From NCBI RefSeq assembly GCF_910584445.1, contig NZ_CAJUBO010000011.1, forward strand, positions 33,647 to 97,646: 64,000 bases of DNA, given 5' to 3'. Shown in pieces: positions 34,130 through 43,232 of this stretch. Each line of letters begins with the position of its first letter. Within the stretch, counting starts at the first letter, position 1. The position numbers were made by a program, and so were the translations under genes. The notes under the pieces are model-generated. The model ran no database searches, had not been told where the DNA came from, and saw only the letters and a list, made by a program, of their open reading frames with translations. Source of the stretch: an uncultured Desulfovibrio sp. (GTDB taxonomy: Bacteria > Desulfobacterota > Desulfovibrionia > Desulfovibrionales > Desulfovibrionaceae).

Positions 34130-34425
34130 ACGACCGGCGCCCCCTCGCGGGCCTGCGCTCCGTGGGCAGGGCCACGCTGGAGGATTTTCGCCGGCTCGGC
34201 ATCGACAGTCCGGAGGCACTGGCTGCCTCCGACCCGCGCGACCTCTACGACCGGCTCTGCGCGCTGGAAGGCCGCCGCGTGGATATCTGCCAGTATGATC
34301 TCTTCTGCTGCGCCGTGGCCCAGGCACGCGATCCCCATCTGCCGCCGGAACAGCGCGACTGGTTCTGGTGGTCGCGGCGACGCAAGGCGCGCAACGCCGC
34401 CGGAACACGCGGGCCGGAGGACTGA
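34126..34425 (+). CDS. Helix-hairpin-helix protein (Cdd1-like)
   Basis: 99 aa. LAGLRSVGRATLEDFRRLGIDSPEALAASDPRDLYDRLCALEGRRVDICQYDLFCCAVAQARDP is an HhH-type nucleic-acid-binding domain of the small pathogenicity-locus/Cdd1 family. Function is not established; DNA binding is inferred from the fold. It is translationally coupled on both sides, overlapping aroC by four bases and recD2 by one (TGATG), which suggests a link with the helicase. Confidence 0.7.
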   Translation: MNDRRPLAGLRSVGRATLEDFRRLGIDSPEALAASDPRDLYDRLCALEGRRVDICQYDLFCCAVAQARDPHLPPEQRDWFWWSRRRKARNAAGTRGPED

Positions 34426-36743
34426 TGCCCGATCTGCCCCTGCTGCGCGATGCGGACGCCGTGGAGCTTTGCGGCACGGTGGAGCGCATCGTCTTTCACA
34501 ATGAGGAGAACGGCTTCACGGTCCTCAGGCTCATGCCGGATGACGGCGCCACGGACAGCGCGCCGACGCCCGGCAGCGCCCGCACACGACGCCCGACCCC
34601 GCGCGGCCAGCGCGACCCCGTGGCCTGCGTGGGGCACATGACCCTGCCCAGGGCCGGAACGCGCCTGCGCGTGCGCGGTCGCTGGATCACCAATCCGCGT
34701 TTCGGGCGCCAGGTGGAGTTCAGCGAGACCGAGGAACTGCTCCCGGCCACCGAGGAAGGCATCCGCCTCTATCTCGCGTCAGGACTCATCAAGGGCGTGG
34801 GTGAGGAAATGGCCGGGCGCATCGTGGCGAAATTCGGCACGGACGCCATCCGCGTGCTGGACGAGGCGCCGGAACGCCTGCTCGCCGTGCGCGGGCTTGG
34901 ACCCAAGAGCCTTGAGCGCATCCGCGCGTCCTGGGCGCAGCACCGGGGCGTGCGCGACCTTTTGCTCTTCCTCCAGCCGCATGGCATCACCCCGGCCCTG
35001 GGCATCCGCATCCACCGGGCCTACGGCGAGCACGCGCTGGAGATCGTGCGCGAAAATCCCTACCGTCTCGCCATGGACATCCGGGGCATCGGCTTTGTCA
35101 CGGCGGACGCCATCGCGGCCAAGCTGGGCTTTGCGCCCGACAGCCCCCTGCGCGTGGAGGCCGCCGCGCTCTATGCCCTGCAAAAGGCCACGGAAGAGGG
35201 GAACGTCTATCTGCCGCAGGCCCGGCTCGTGGAGGAAGTGGGCGCGCAGGTGGGCGCGCCGCCCGAAGCGGTGCTGGACGCCCTGGACGCCCTGGAGCGC
35301 GACGAACGCCTTGTGCGCGAAGATTTTTCGGAAGACGACGCCCCCGCGCCGGACCCCGCGGACGAGGCGGACACGGCGGAAGGCGCGGACATCGGCGTCT
35401 ATCTCGGCCGCTACCACCATTGCGAGGCAAAAACCGCCTATTATCTGCACCGCCTGCTCCATTCGCCCAAGGCCGTGCGCTTTCCCGATCCCGACGCCCT
35501 TGCCGCCCGGGCGGCGGCAAAGCTGCCCATCGAGCTGGCCCCGGAGCAGCTGGCCGCGGTGACGGCCGCCGCGCGCAGCAAGGTGCTGGTCATCACCGGC
35601 GGCCCGGGCACGGGCAAGACCACCATCATCGACGCCATCATCAAGCTCTTTGAGACCACGCGGGCGCGCATCCTCCTGGCGGCGCCCACCGGGCGCGCGG
35701 CCAAGCGCATGGCCGAGACCTCGGGCCGGGAGGCCCGGACCATCCACCGCCTGCTCGAATACAGCCCGCGCGAGGACGGCTTTGCCCGCAACGAGGACAA
35801 TCCGCTGGCCTGCGGCCTTCTGGTGGTGGACGAGGCCTCCATGATGGACTGCCTCCTCTTCTACCATCTGCTCAAGGCCGTGCCGCTGGGGGCCACGCTG
35901 GTCCTGGTGGGCGATGTCCACCAGTTGCCTTCCGTGGGTCCGGGCAATGTGCTCGGGGATGTCATCGCCTCCCGCGCGGCGCCCGTGGTGGAACTGACGG
36001 AAATTTTCCGCCAGTCGGCGGAAAGCGCGATCATCTGCAACGCCCACAGCATCAACCGGGGCGAAGTGCCCCCGCTGGAATCGAGCCGCGAGCGGCTCTC
36101 GGATTTCTACTTCATCCGCCAGGACGACCCGGAGCGCGCGGCAGCCCTCATGGTCGATCTGGTGACGCGCCATATCCCGCGCCGCTTCGGGCTTGACCCG
36201 GTGGACGAGGTCCAGGTGCTCACGCCCATGCACAAGGGCGCCGTGGGCGCCGGCCGGATGAACGCCCTGCTCCAGGAGGCGCTCAACCCCAACGGCCTTG
36301 AGGTGCGCCGGGGCGACCGCGCCTTCCGCCTCCATGACAAGGTCATGCAGGTGCGTAACAACTACGAAAAGGACATTTTCAACGGCGATATGGGCCGCAT
36401 CACCTTTCTGGACCCGCGCGAGCGCACCCTGAGCGTCACCTTTGACGGACGCGTGGTGCCGTATGACTTCGACGAGCTTGACGAGCTGGCCCCGGCCTAC
36501 GCCATCTCCATCCACAAGTCGCAGGGTTCGGAATACCCGGCCGTGGTCATCCCCATCATGATGCAGCACTATGTGCTCCTGCAGCGCAACCTCATCTATA
36601 CCGGCGTGACGCGCGGCAAGCGCCTGGTCATTCTGGTGGGTGAACCGCGCGCCCTGCACATGGCCGTCAAGAACAACAAGACCCGGCGCCGCTACACGCG
36701 CCTGGCGCAACGCCTGGCCGGAGCCGAGGCCCCGGCGCATTGA
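34425..36743 (+). CDS. recD2: RecD2-type ATP-dependent helicase
   Basis: 772 aa. An N-terminal OB-like region (VELCGTVERIVFHNEENGFTVLRL) and a helix-hairpin-helix stretch (LIKGVGEEMAGRIVAKFGTDAIRVLDEAPERLLAVRGLG) mark the RecD2 branch that does not work with RecBC. Walker A is KVLVITGGPGTGKTTII at about residue 390, Walker B is LLVVDEASMMD, and YAISIHKSQGSEYPAVVIP and LLQRNLIYTGVTRGKRLVILVG are the late SF1B motifs. A 5'-3' helicase in DNA repair. ATG with GGAGG. Ends 78 bases before tRNA-Val. Confidence 0.93.
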   Translation: MPDLPLLRDADAVELCGTVERIVFHNEENGFTVLRLMPDDGATDSAPTPGSARTRRPTPRGQRDPVACVGHMTLPRAGTRLRVRGRWITNPRFGRQVEFSETEELLPATEEGIRLYLASGLIKGVGEEMAGRIVAKFGTDAIRVLDEAPERLLAVRGLGPKSLERIRASWAQHRGVRDLLLFLQPHGITPALGIRIHRAYGEHALEIVRENPYRLAMDIRGIGFVTADAIAAKLGFAPDSPLRVEAAALYALQKATEEGNVYLPQARLVEEVGAQVGAPPEAVLDALDALERDERLVREDFSEDDAPAPDPADEADTAEGADIGVYLGRYHHCEAKTAYYLHRLLHSPKAVRFPDPDALAARAAAKLPIELAPEQLAAVTAAARSKVLVITGGPGTGKTTIIDAIIKLFETTRARILLAAPTGRAAKRMAETSGREARTIHRLLEYSPREDGFARNEDNPLACGLLVVDEASMMDCLLFYHLLKAVPLGATLVLVGDVHQLPSVGPGNVLGDVIASRAAPVVELTEIFRQSAESAIICNAHSINRGEVPPLESSRERLSDFYFIRQDDPERAAALMVDLVTRHIPRRFGLDPVDEVQVLTPMHKGAVGAGRMNALLQEALNPNGLEVRRGDRAFRLHDKVMQVRNNYEKDIFNGDMGRITFLDPRERTLSVTFDGRVVPYDFDELDELAPAYAISIHKSQGSEYPAVVIPIMMQHYVLLQRNLIYTGVTRGKRLVILVGEPRALHMAVKNNKTRRRYTRLAQRLAGAEAPAH

Positions 36744-36821
36744 CACGGACGCCGCTCCCGCATAGGCTGCTGCTCACCTTTTTTCGTGCAGCATGCGCCG
36801 GACGGCGCGTCCATGACTTTC

Positions 36822-36897
36822 GGGCAGTTAGCTCAGCTGGTGGAGCATCGCCCTTACAAGGCGAGGGCCACAGGTTCAAGTCCTGTACTGCCCACCA
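36822..36897 (+). tRNA. tRNA-Val (anticodon UAC)
   Basis: 76 bases including an encoded CCA. Acceptor arms GGGCAGT/ACTGCCC, D arm GCTC/GAGC, anticodon stem TCGCC/GGCGA with loop CTTACAA (anticodon TAC), variable loop, T arm ACAGG-TTCAAGT-CCTGT. All stems pair. Its 3' 47 bases are repeated at 48986-49032, so it is the integration site of the island. Confidence 0.97.
36851..36897 (+). repeat. attL core: 47-bp repeat of the tRNA-Val 3' half
   Basis: From the anticodon loop to the CCA of tRNA-Val, identical to 48986-49032. The integrase gene lies just inside this end, so this is attL of the island. Confidence 0.92.
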
Positions 36898-36906
36898 AGG
36901 ATTTCA

Positions 36907-36946
36907 GGGGGTTAGGGCAACGCTATTTTTGCCCGGCCCCCTTTTT
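36907..36946 (+). terminator. Intrinsic terminator after tRNA-Val, within the island
   Basis: GGGGG-tta-GGGCAA pairs with TTGCCC-gg-CCCCC and is followed by TTTTT. It begins nine bases after the tRNA, inside the island's left end, so the island supplies a replacement terminator for the tRNA it interrupts. It also separates the tRNA from the convergent integrase gene. Confidence 0.75.
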
Positions 36947-36948
36947 GG

Positions 36949-38034
36949 TCATACAGAATCGGCCTTTTGGTCATACGGACTGCCCCTGAAAACAATCGGG
37001 GGCATTTTTTCCATGACCGTCACTTTCTGCGCGTTTTTGACGTGCTGATAGTGCTTCAGAACCATCATCGGGCTTTTGTGCCCCATGAGCGCGGCCACCG
37101 TGCCGTAATCCGCGCCCGCTGCAATAGCCTCGGTGGCGAAGCCGTGCCGCAGGTCATAGGGCCTGATGTGCCGCGTGATACCCGCCCGTTTCAGGGCGCA
37201 TTGCCACGCATGCCGGATATGCGTCACAGGCTCGCCCTTGTAGGAAACCACATAGGCGATTCCGGCGGCGCCATCCTTTTCCTGCCACTCCCGAACCAAC
37301 GGCAGGAGGGATGCCCTGATGGGCACTTCCCGCCACGCATCCGTGTTGCCCTTTTTGGCGTTGGGGACGCGGATGACGCCCTGACGGATGTCCACATGCT
37401 CCCAGCGCAGACTGAGCATTTCGCAGGGGCCGACACGCATACCGAACATGAAGCCGAGGATGATGACGCGCTTCAGATGCTCGGGTGCCACCTCGTATAA
37501 CGCCGAGACTTCCTGCGGCGTTGGCGGCATGTATCGGGCGGCAACGCTGGTCGGGGCCACAGGGAAAAGCGGCAGGCTTTCAATGACCCCGTTGCGATAC
37601 GCCCAATTAAACATCGCCTTGATGACTGCCATCTTGCGCCTGACGGTCGCGCCCTTGTTTCCTGTTGCAAGGCATCTGCGCTGCATTTCGATGAGGAGCA
37701 GCTTGTCCACCCGGTCAACGCTCATCTGTCCGTACCGTTCCAGCAGGTCTTTGACGCATGCGAGCGTCCGCGAAAGGTTGGCCTCCGTAAAGTTCCTGTC
37801 CTGAAGGTACAGATAGAGAAGGCGTTCAATCGTGAGCGGCACATCCTCCGCCTGCGTGGATTCAGGCTTTTGCACCTTTTCCGGCTCGAACTGGAGCTGG
37901 TAGAGAATCAGGGCGTTGAGTTTCTCGGCTTCTGCCCTCGTCGCAACAGACTTGCTCTCCAGCTTATGTGTTGTCGGGTTCCTCCAATAGACCTGATAGG
38001 GGTTTTTCCTGTTCTTCCTGACTCTAATTGCCAT
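36949..38034 (-). CDS. int: Tyrosine site-specific integrase
   Basis: 361 aa, P4/phage-type. It has an N-terminal Arm-binding-like region, a central SAM-like core-binding domain (LSRTLACVKDLLERYGQMSVDRVDKLLL) and a catalytic domain. The catalytic residues are visible as R in ILGFMFGMRVGPCEML, H-x-x-R in IRPYDLRHGFATEAI, H in AALMGHKSPMMVLKHYQHV and the nucleophilic Tyr in the same segment. It recombines the tRNA-Val attachment site. ATG with GAGGTG; the longer upstream frame overlaps the HTH gene that probably drives it. The gene points toward attL. Confidence 0.93.
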   Translation of the reverse strand: MAIRVRKNRKNPYQVYWRNPTTHKLESKSVATRAEAEKLNALILYQLQFEPEKVQKPESTQAEDVPLTIERLLYLYLQDRNFTEANLSRTLACVKDLLERYGQMSVDRVDKLLLIEMQRRCLATGNKGATVRRKMAVIKAMFNWAYRNGVIESLPLFPVAPTSVAARYMPPTPQEVSALYEVAPEHLKRVIILGFMFGMRVGPCEMLSLRWEHVDIRQGVIRVPNAKKGNTDAWREVPIRASLLPLVREWQEKDGAAGIAYVVSYKGEPVTHIRHAWQCALKRAGITRHIRPYDLRHGFATEAIAAGADYGTVAALMGHKSPMMVLKHYQHVKNAQKVTVMEKMPPIVFRGSPYDQKADSV

Positions 38035-38431
38035 TGCACACCTCGGCATTTCTCCGGGATTTCCCGTTGAACTCCGCAAAAAGCTGTGCCGCTGACTTCC
38101 CGACCACGGTATGGGCAGGAGTCCTTCGACACTTCTTGCTGCCTTTTGCCTGTGCTTCAGCGTGCAGTATGTCCGCTACCCTGATAACAGCGGAGGTATG
38201 CCATCGCAAGCCATTCCCGCGTCCCCGGCCAAGGTTAATGGGCATGATGCCATGCGCTTCGAGCGTTTTTCTGGCGTTGCTCTCGCTCATGTTCAACGCG
38301 AGACCGATTTGTGTGCGCGTGAGCAGGAGGGGTTGGATTGAGTGTTCTGTCCTGGTGACCTGATTTTCGACGGATGCCCTGTCGCTTGCGCTTTCGCGCG
38401 TGATTGAAGAAGCCTCCAAGAAAGCCCGCAT
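38024..38431 (-). CDS. HTH DNA-binding protein, excisionase-like
   Basis: 135 aa. LLLTRTQIGLALNMSESNARKTLEAHGIMPINLGRGRGNGLRWHTSAVIRVADIL is a MerR/excisionase-like helix-turn-helix with a following wing. The C-terminal part is basic and low-complexity. It overlaps the integrase start by 11 bases, an arrangement common for recombination directionality factors or integrase regulators. Which of the two it is cannot be decided from sequence. Confidence 0.6.
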   Translation of the reverse strand: MRAFLEASSITRESASDRASVENQVTRTEHSIQPLLLTRTQIGLALNMSESNARKTLEAHGIMPINLGRGRGNGLRWHTSAVIRVADILHAEAQAKGSKKCRRTPAHTVVGKSAAQLFAEFNGKSRRNAEVCNGN

Positions 38432-38586
38432 CGGGATTGTCCTTGATTCCCGCGCCCAGGAGCGCGGGCTTGGTGGCAGGACAATATGCCGTTAGACGAT
38501 GTAAATGGGATTCGCCTGAAATTGCCTGAGGCTCCACGAAATAGGCGCCGACAGGAAGATCCCCTGTCGGCGCAGAGAGGCAATGC

Positions 38587-39045
38587 TTAGGCCGCTGTCG
38601 AGGCCTGGGCCAATTCGAAGAATTCCGGGCGGCGACCACGCGCGATGGTCTGGACAGTCTTTGTCACCCGGCTATGGTTGATGAGAGAGGTCAACGCTGT
38701 TTCAATGACGTTTCGGGGCAGACGGCTGGAAAGCGCCTGCATGAGCGGTGTCCGCTGGGTACGGCCATGCTCCTGGAGGTAGTGCAGAATGACCTGTTCG
38801 GGAGACTCCTCTTCACTGGCTCCGAACAACTCGGCAATGGTTTTCCGCGAATAGTCGATGATGGTGCAGGCTTCTTCCATCGTCTGCCTGGTGATGCTTG
38901 CCTCGCGGTTCACGAGCGCGAGGGTCAAGGCAAGTTTGAGGCACATGACGGACATACGCTGCTGGAGCGCGCGAAGCCTGTCAGTGCATGTTGCGGCTCG
39001 CAGGGAGCGCACGAGGTGCAGGAAGACTTCTCGTGCTTCCGCCAT
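38587..39045 (-). pseudogene. C-terminal fragment of a phage/plasmid primase-helicase-like gene
   Basis: An open frame encoding about 150 aa: AEAREVFLHLVRSLRAATCTDRLRALQQRMSVMCLKLALTLALVNREASITRQTMEEACTIIDYSRKTIAELFG, then a winged-helix-like end (EQVILHYLQEHGRTQRTPLMQALSS). This resembles the helical C-terminal end of DUF3987-type replicative helicase-primase proteins of phages and plasmids. The NTPase part is missing upstream, where another fragment in the opposite direction begins, so this looks like a decay remnant. The frame continues to 39231 without plausible protein sequence. Confidence 0.4.
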
Positions 39046-39388
39046 GCTCGGAATCGTTTCCGAGGAGGATGATGACGGCAATGCCGCCTCTGGAAGAAAA
39101 ACCAAAGGCCCGGGAAGAGGAGTGAAGGATGCGGGAGTGAAGCCCGGCCCCACTGCGGGCAAAAAAGCAGCCCCCGCTGACCATGTTCCCCTGAGCCAAC
39201 TGCTTGCCGACCTTGGACTATCGGAACTCACACCCTGCTATCGGGCCTATCTCCGCAAGGAATATGGCTGCTCCACGGACAAGATTACCGTGGAACAGTA
39301 CGAAGAACAGAAAGCCATGCTTGAAACGTGCAAACAGGAGCCATTGAAGTTGAGGAATCTCATGCGGACTTTGCATGGGTTTATGTAG
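39044..39388 (+). pseudogene. C-terminal fragment of an unidentified phage-type protein
   Basis: The credible protein sequence runs from about 39110 (KGPGRGVKDAGVKPGP) to 39388: VPLSQLLADLGLSELTPCYRAYLRKEYGCSTDKITVEQYEEQKAMLET. It looks like the helical C-terminal tail seen on phage single-strand annealing or related DNA-binding proteins. The preceding residues are antisense to the helicase fragment and are not convincing. No ribosome site is present. I treat it as the end of a truncated gene whose beginning was lost at the same junction. Confidence 0.35.
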
Positions 39389-39391
39389 GAG

Positions 39392-39418
39392 AAAAAAGAC
39401 CCCAGAGGATTCCGGGGT
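39392..39418 (-). terminator. Terminator of the dnd operon
   Basis: On the - strand ACCCC and GGGGT close a stem-loop 22 bases after the last dnd stop, followed by C and six T's (39397-39392). The T-rich far side means it could also stop + strand transcription. Confidence 0.7.
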
Positions 39419-39440
39419 TTATATTTTCAACTTATTTATT

Positions 39441-40991
39441 TTAGTCGTCGCTGTCGAATTGCAATTTTAGTAGGACTGGCCGGCTTGCCTTAACGTCAAC
39501 AGTATAACAAGTGCCTGGACGCAGGGCTGAAAAATTAACATCTCCCTTAAACATATTCTTAAGACTTCGTGGGCTTGCCGCATTAGTCTTAAGGCAAAGT
39601 GGTAAACCTATATTCTCTAAATAGTCATCTTTTCTTCCATCATAATCATCGGGACTTTGTGAAACAAGAATTACTGAAAGTCCCTTTGAACGGTGTAGCC
39701 GAATATTATTAGCTAATCCGGAATGATTCATGGATAGAAGTTCACGTGCCTCATCAATAGCTAGTACTAAGCGTAATCCTCGATATTCATTATCATCAAG
39801 CGGTGCTTCTTTCTGGCGTTTAAGATAGTAGTCGAGGGCAGATAATAATAGACATACAGTAAATATTTTTACATCAGCGCGTGCATTTGCAAAAGTTATG
39901 ATCCAACTTTTTTGAAAAAAAACAGAAGGGGAATATTGAGGGTGAAATAAATCTCGTAAGGTTAAGCTATTAATGGTGGAAATGACACTATCTTTACTAA
40001 GGCCATTATCTAAATAAAATGCCTCTAAAGCCTCACGTATTTGCTGAAATGATGCATGATTGTGAGTGCGAAAAAAGGGTAATAATGCTTCACGAATATT
40101 ATCAGTTTGCTTTGGGCCAAGTTTCCCTGCCACTTGAACAAAAGCGTCGCGGAAATTCTCCATTGCAGCAGTTGTTTCGTTATTATCGCTAAGGTTGTCG
40201 ATATAAAACATATCTAATGGAATAGGTTCTTCAGGTACTGAAATAACGGTGGCCCCAAGTGAGTTAATGAGGTCTGTATTATTGCCCAAGTCTCCTTTAC
40301 CTAAGTCTAGTAAGATAACTGAACATTCTGCTTGGCGTCTAATTTGATTTAATATATGCCGCATGACGCGTGTTTTTCCAGAACCTGCCTGTCCCATAAT
40401 AGCAATATGAGGGGAATAACCTGACCCATTAAGTTCATGCGAAAAAATTTCCCCTTCTTCAGAATTTCTTAGCATATTACCAATTACTAACTTGATAGCC
40501 CCAGAGGAAGGACGCATTGTAGAATTGTCTAAATGGGGATGAATATATTGATCTGTATTTGGTAGGTCAACATATTTACCTAAAATTATCTCCCAAAATC
40601 TATGTTGATTTTGATTCGATTGTTCCCATATGTCATGAAGAAGAAAGAGTCCATTATCCCAGTGCGCTTTTACTACTGCTTGAAGCATTGGCATAGAGAT
40701 ATTATCAATCTCTTCTGGATGATGATTAATATAATTTGTCAATAATATCCCCACCCATAAAGGGTAATCATGTTTATCAAATAATATATTACCTCGAATT
40801 GACCCTGCACTACCAGAGCGGTGGTTATCAGGGTAATTTTTCTGTCCCATAGATAATCCAATCGCAAGTCTTGCTACTTCGTAGTTACTTTCAAATCCCA
40901 AATTTCGACGTAACTCCTTCATAAGGCCAGCGCCTTCCGCGCTTACAGAAAAGTTGGTAGAAAACAGATCATTAATATTAAGCTTCATCAT
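39441..40991 (-). CDS. DndE domain fused to a HerA/FtsK-like ATPase
   Basis: 516 aa. Residues ~1-115 (LNINDLFSTNFSVSAEGAGLMKELRRNLGFESNYEVARLAIGLSMG) match DndE, the small DNA-binding subunit of the phosphorothioation complex, normally a protein of ~120 aa. The remainder is a P-loop ATPase: Walker A in IAIMGQAGSGKTRVM (about 197-206), Walker B-like LRLVLAIDEARELL (about 403-415), and a sensor-type VILVSQSPDDY, as in HerA/FtsK DNA pumps. Start MMKLN with a GGAG site, overlapping the dndD end by 14 bases. Fusion of DndE to a motor suggests coupling of modification with DNA translocation or with the defence effector. Confidence 0.82.
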   Translation of the reverse strand: MMKLNINDLFSTNFSVSAEGAGLMKELRRNLGFESNYEVARLAIGLSMGQKNYPDNHRSGSAGSIRGNILFDKHDYPLWVGILLTNYINHHPEEIDNISMPMLQAVVKAHWDNGLFLLHDIWEQSNQNQHRFWEIILGKYVDLPNTDQYIHPHLDNSTMRPSSGAIKLVIGNMLRNSEEGEIFSHELNGSGYSPHIAIMGQAGSGKTRVMRHILNQIRRQAECSVILLDLGKGDLGNNTDLINSLGATVISVPEEPIPLDMFYIDNLSDNNETTAAMENFRDAFVQVAGKLGPKQTDNIREALLPFFRTHNHASFQQIREALEAFYLDNGLSKDSVISTINSLTLRDLFHPQYSPSVFFQKSWIITFANARADVKIFTVCLLLSALDYYLKRQKEAPLDDNEYRGLRLVLAIDEARELLSMNHSGLANNIRLHRSKGLSVILVSQSPDDYDGRKDDYLENIGLPLCLKTNAASPRSLKNMFKGDVNFSALRPGTCYTVDVKASRPVLLKLQFDSDD

Positions 40992-43029
40992 TGCTATCTC
41001 CAAAGTATCCAGGGTGTGCAGTTGTTTGACCAGCGCCTGTTCCCATATCAATATGCTTTAATGTATAGGCTTTTAGTATATGAGGCTTTAATTTTTGATA
41101 CTGTTCAACGTCAATCTCTTCATCTTGGCTAAGTAGTATCACCTGACGGCTATGGTCCTGAGTCCAAAAATTTAAAATATTTTTCCTGTGGAGGCTATCA
41201 AGCCTCCCAAGTGGCGTATCTACTATGAGAGGGGCATCAGCACCTGAAATGCTTGCAAGGGCTGATAGTAGCGCTGTGGCAAAAAGTTGTGATTCCCCAG
41301 CAGATTTATCAAAATCAAGTTCTTGACCATCTTTCGCCCATATCCTTGCAGTTGCGTCACTTTCAAGTGAAATTCTATCAATCTGATGCTTATGAGATAA
41401 CTCTTTAAATACGTGCGTAATTTCTTCACTAATTTGATTAATCTTTAGTTTATATAGTTCATCAATCAATCTGCCGATGAAATTAGATATTTTGTCGGCT
41501 GTATGTAACAAGTAGTTAGTCGGTGCATTATCTAGAAAACGTTTATTTTCACGGGCAAACTCTGTTTTTATATTTTCCAGCTCTGCATTATCCGATGTCA
41601 ACTTATTCCTTGTTCTATCTAAATTAGTTATACAGTCTTCACTTTTGACTTTAATTTCATCCATCTGTCTTTTAATACGCTCAACAAGTTCACCTGAATG
41701 GTCTAGTCCTTCTAGTTTTGCCATCTGTTTATGCCATGCTTCAAGCCTCTTGGCAATTACCTCGACATCTAAAAATCGCGAGTGAATCTCGTTTATAGTG
41801 ATGTATGAATTATTGTACATTGAATGAATTTGGTTTAGGCATTCATCACTTAAGTAGTTATGAATGCATTTTTCAGTACAATTCGCAGGCGGGGGTGAAA
41901 ATAGTGATTCCCAAGCGCTATTAATTGCGTCACTTAATTGGGACTTTTGATTATCTGAAAGGGGTGGAGAATATGAATCATGAGAGAAAAAAGATTGCAA
42001 GAATTTTTCACGTTGTGGCTTAAGGGCGATGCAGTCCTGATGCCACCTACGCGTAACTTGTTCCTTGCTTACTTGGTCAAGAAAATCAGTGACAGTTTTA
42101 CGAGAAATTAAATGGATTGATAGCTTAGAACTAATGAGTTCAATTAAGTCTTCTCTTGCCTTTTGAAGCTTTTGTTGATGATCATTTATTTCTGTAGCTA
42201 AGTTTTTGATAGACGTAATGCTACCATCCGTTCCACCAATAGTTAGCATCCGTTCTTGAATTTTCTGATACTCTTGGTCAATAACTTCTTTTTGCTCTTC
42301 TAGTTCTTTCTTTTGTGATTCAAGTTCGGATATATTTTTTTCCAAACTTTGAATTTTTCCAACGAGGTTTGATAGATGCGTTTCATCAACCTGCGAAATT
42401 TCACGCCTCCTATGATATTGATAGTCACGTAGACGGTTTTGTAACTCTTTTAGTGTTACAATACCTAAAAAATTATCTATTGCTAATTTTACCTGTTCCA
42501 CCCTATCCTTTGACGCAAGAGATTTTACCTCCTCACCATCAAAGAAGAAGAATGGTGCAAGATTTGGAATGACAAAATTTTCATCCAATATTTGTGGAAG
42601 TTGGTCTGATGGAATTACTTTTTTCGTGCCATTTTCTACTTTATATAAGCGAGTTTCTTCATCACCGTTCCACTTTCTATTCCTATCAAAGAACCATGAC
42701 CTTGTAATACTATAACCTTCATAGTCATCGTCAACAAACTCTATTGAAAGCTGCATAGGGCTATCTGTATCCGCATTAAAATTGAATGACTTTGATAAAA
42801 ATTTACTATAGGTTTCATTTCTGTCAATTTTTAGACCTGCACGTCCCAAATACCGCATAGATTCAGAACCATATAAACAAAGATAAACTGCTTCTAAAAA
42901 TGATGTCTTTCCATAGCCATTCAATCCACCAATAAGTATTAAATTTCTATTATTGCGTGGAGGAGGGAAGTCGAACCTTTGACTCCGATAGGACTTAAAA
43001 TTCATGAGTTCGAGTGTAGCTATTCTCAT
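40978..43029 (-). CDS. dndD: DNA phosphorothioation SMC-like ATPase DndD
   Basis: 683 aa. N-terminal Walker A in LILIGGLNGYGKTSFLEAVY (residues 31-50) and an FFFFDGEEVKSLA Q-loop region come first. Two long coiled coils (LSNLVGKIQSLEKNISELESQ... and ...RIKRQMDEIKVKSEDC) flank a central tip containing cysteines (NCTEKC). ABC signature FDKSAGESQLFATALL and Walker B APLIVDTPLGRLD are near the C-terminus. DndD hydrolyses ATP during sulfur insertion into the DNA backbone and is thought to bend or open DNA. ATG with AAGGGAG, overlapping the small upstream gene as ATGA. Confidence 0.93.
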   Translation of the reverse strand: MRIATLELMNFKSYRSQRFDFPPPRNNRNLILIGGLNGYGKTSFLEAVYLCLYGSESMRYLGRAGLKIDRNETYSKFLSKSFNFNADTDSPMQLSIEFVDDDYEGYSITRSWFFDRNRKWNGDEETRLYKVENGTKKVIPSDQLPQILDENFVIPNLAPFFFFDGEEVKSLASKDRVEQVKLAIDNFLGIVTLKELQNRLRDYQYHRRREISQVDETHLSNLVGKIQSLEKNISELESQKKELEEQKEVIDQEYQKIQERMLTIGGTDGSITSIKNLATEINDHQQKLQKAREDLIELISSKLSIHLISRKTVTDFLDQVSKEQVTRRWHQDCIALKPQREKFLQSFFSHDSYSPPLSDNQKSQLSDAINSAWESLFSPPPANCTEKCIHNYLSDECLNQIHSMYNNSYITINEIHSRFLDVEVIAKRLEAWHKQMAKLEGLDHSGELVERIKRQMDEIKVKSEDCITNLDRTRNKLTSDNAELENIKTEFARENKRFLDNAPTNYLLHTADKISNFIGRLIDELYKLKINQISEEITHVFKELSHKHQIDRISLESDATARIWAKDGQELDFDKSAGESQLFATALLSALASISGADAPLIVDTPLGRLDSLHRKNILNFWTQDHSRQVILLSQDEEIDVEQYQKLKPHILKAYTLKHIDMGTGAGQTTAHPGYFGDSNDEA

Positions 43030-43232
43030 TGGTTGCTCCCTTGATTCAAGATGCTATCAAACTCATCATAAATACCACGCGCCCTATCCATATGCTGATA
43101 TTCACGAATTTTTGATACTAGCTCTGTTATTTGTTGGGGAGGTATTCCTTCCTCTTCACACATTTTTTCAAAAAGTTCCTTGGACTTGGAGTCACTCCAA
43201 AGTGGTAAGTCCTTTAGTTCGAAGTTACGCAT
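43026..43232 (-). CDS. Small protein between dndC and dndD
   Basis: 68 aa, charged and helix-prone: MRNFELKDLPLWSDSKSKEL and REYQHMDRARGIYDEFDSIL. It overlaps dndC by eight bases and dndD by four and has a GAGGTAG ribosome site, so it is a real operon member. Small proteins at this place occur in some Dnd loci and are known only as system-associated. It is not DndE, whose domain is on the last gene. A stabilising or adaptor role between the sulfurtransferase and the ATPase is a guess. Confidence 0.75.
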   Translation of the reverse strand: MRNFELKDLPLWSDSKSKELFEKMCEEEGIPPQQITELVSKIREYQHMDRARGIYDEFDSILNQGSNQ

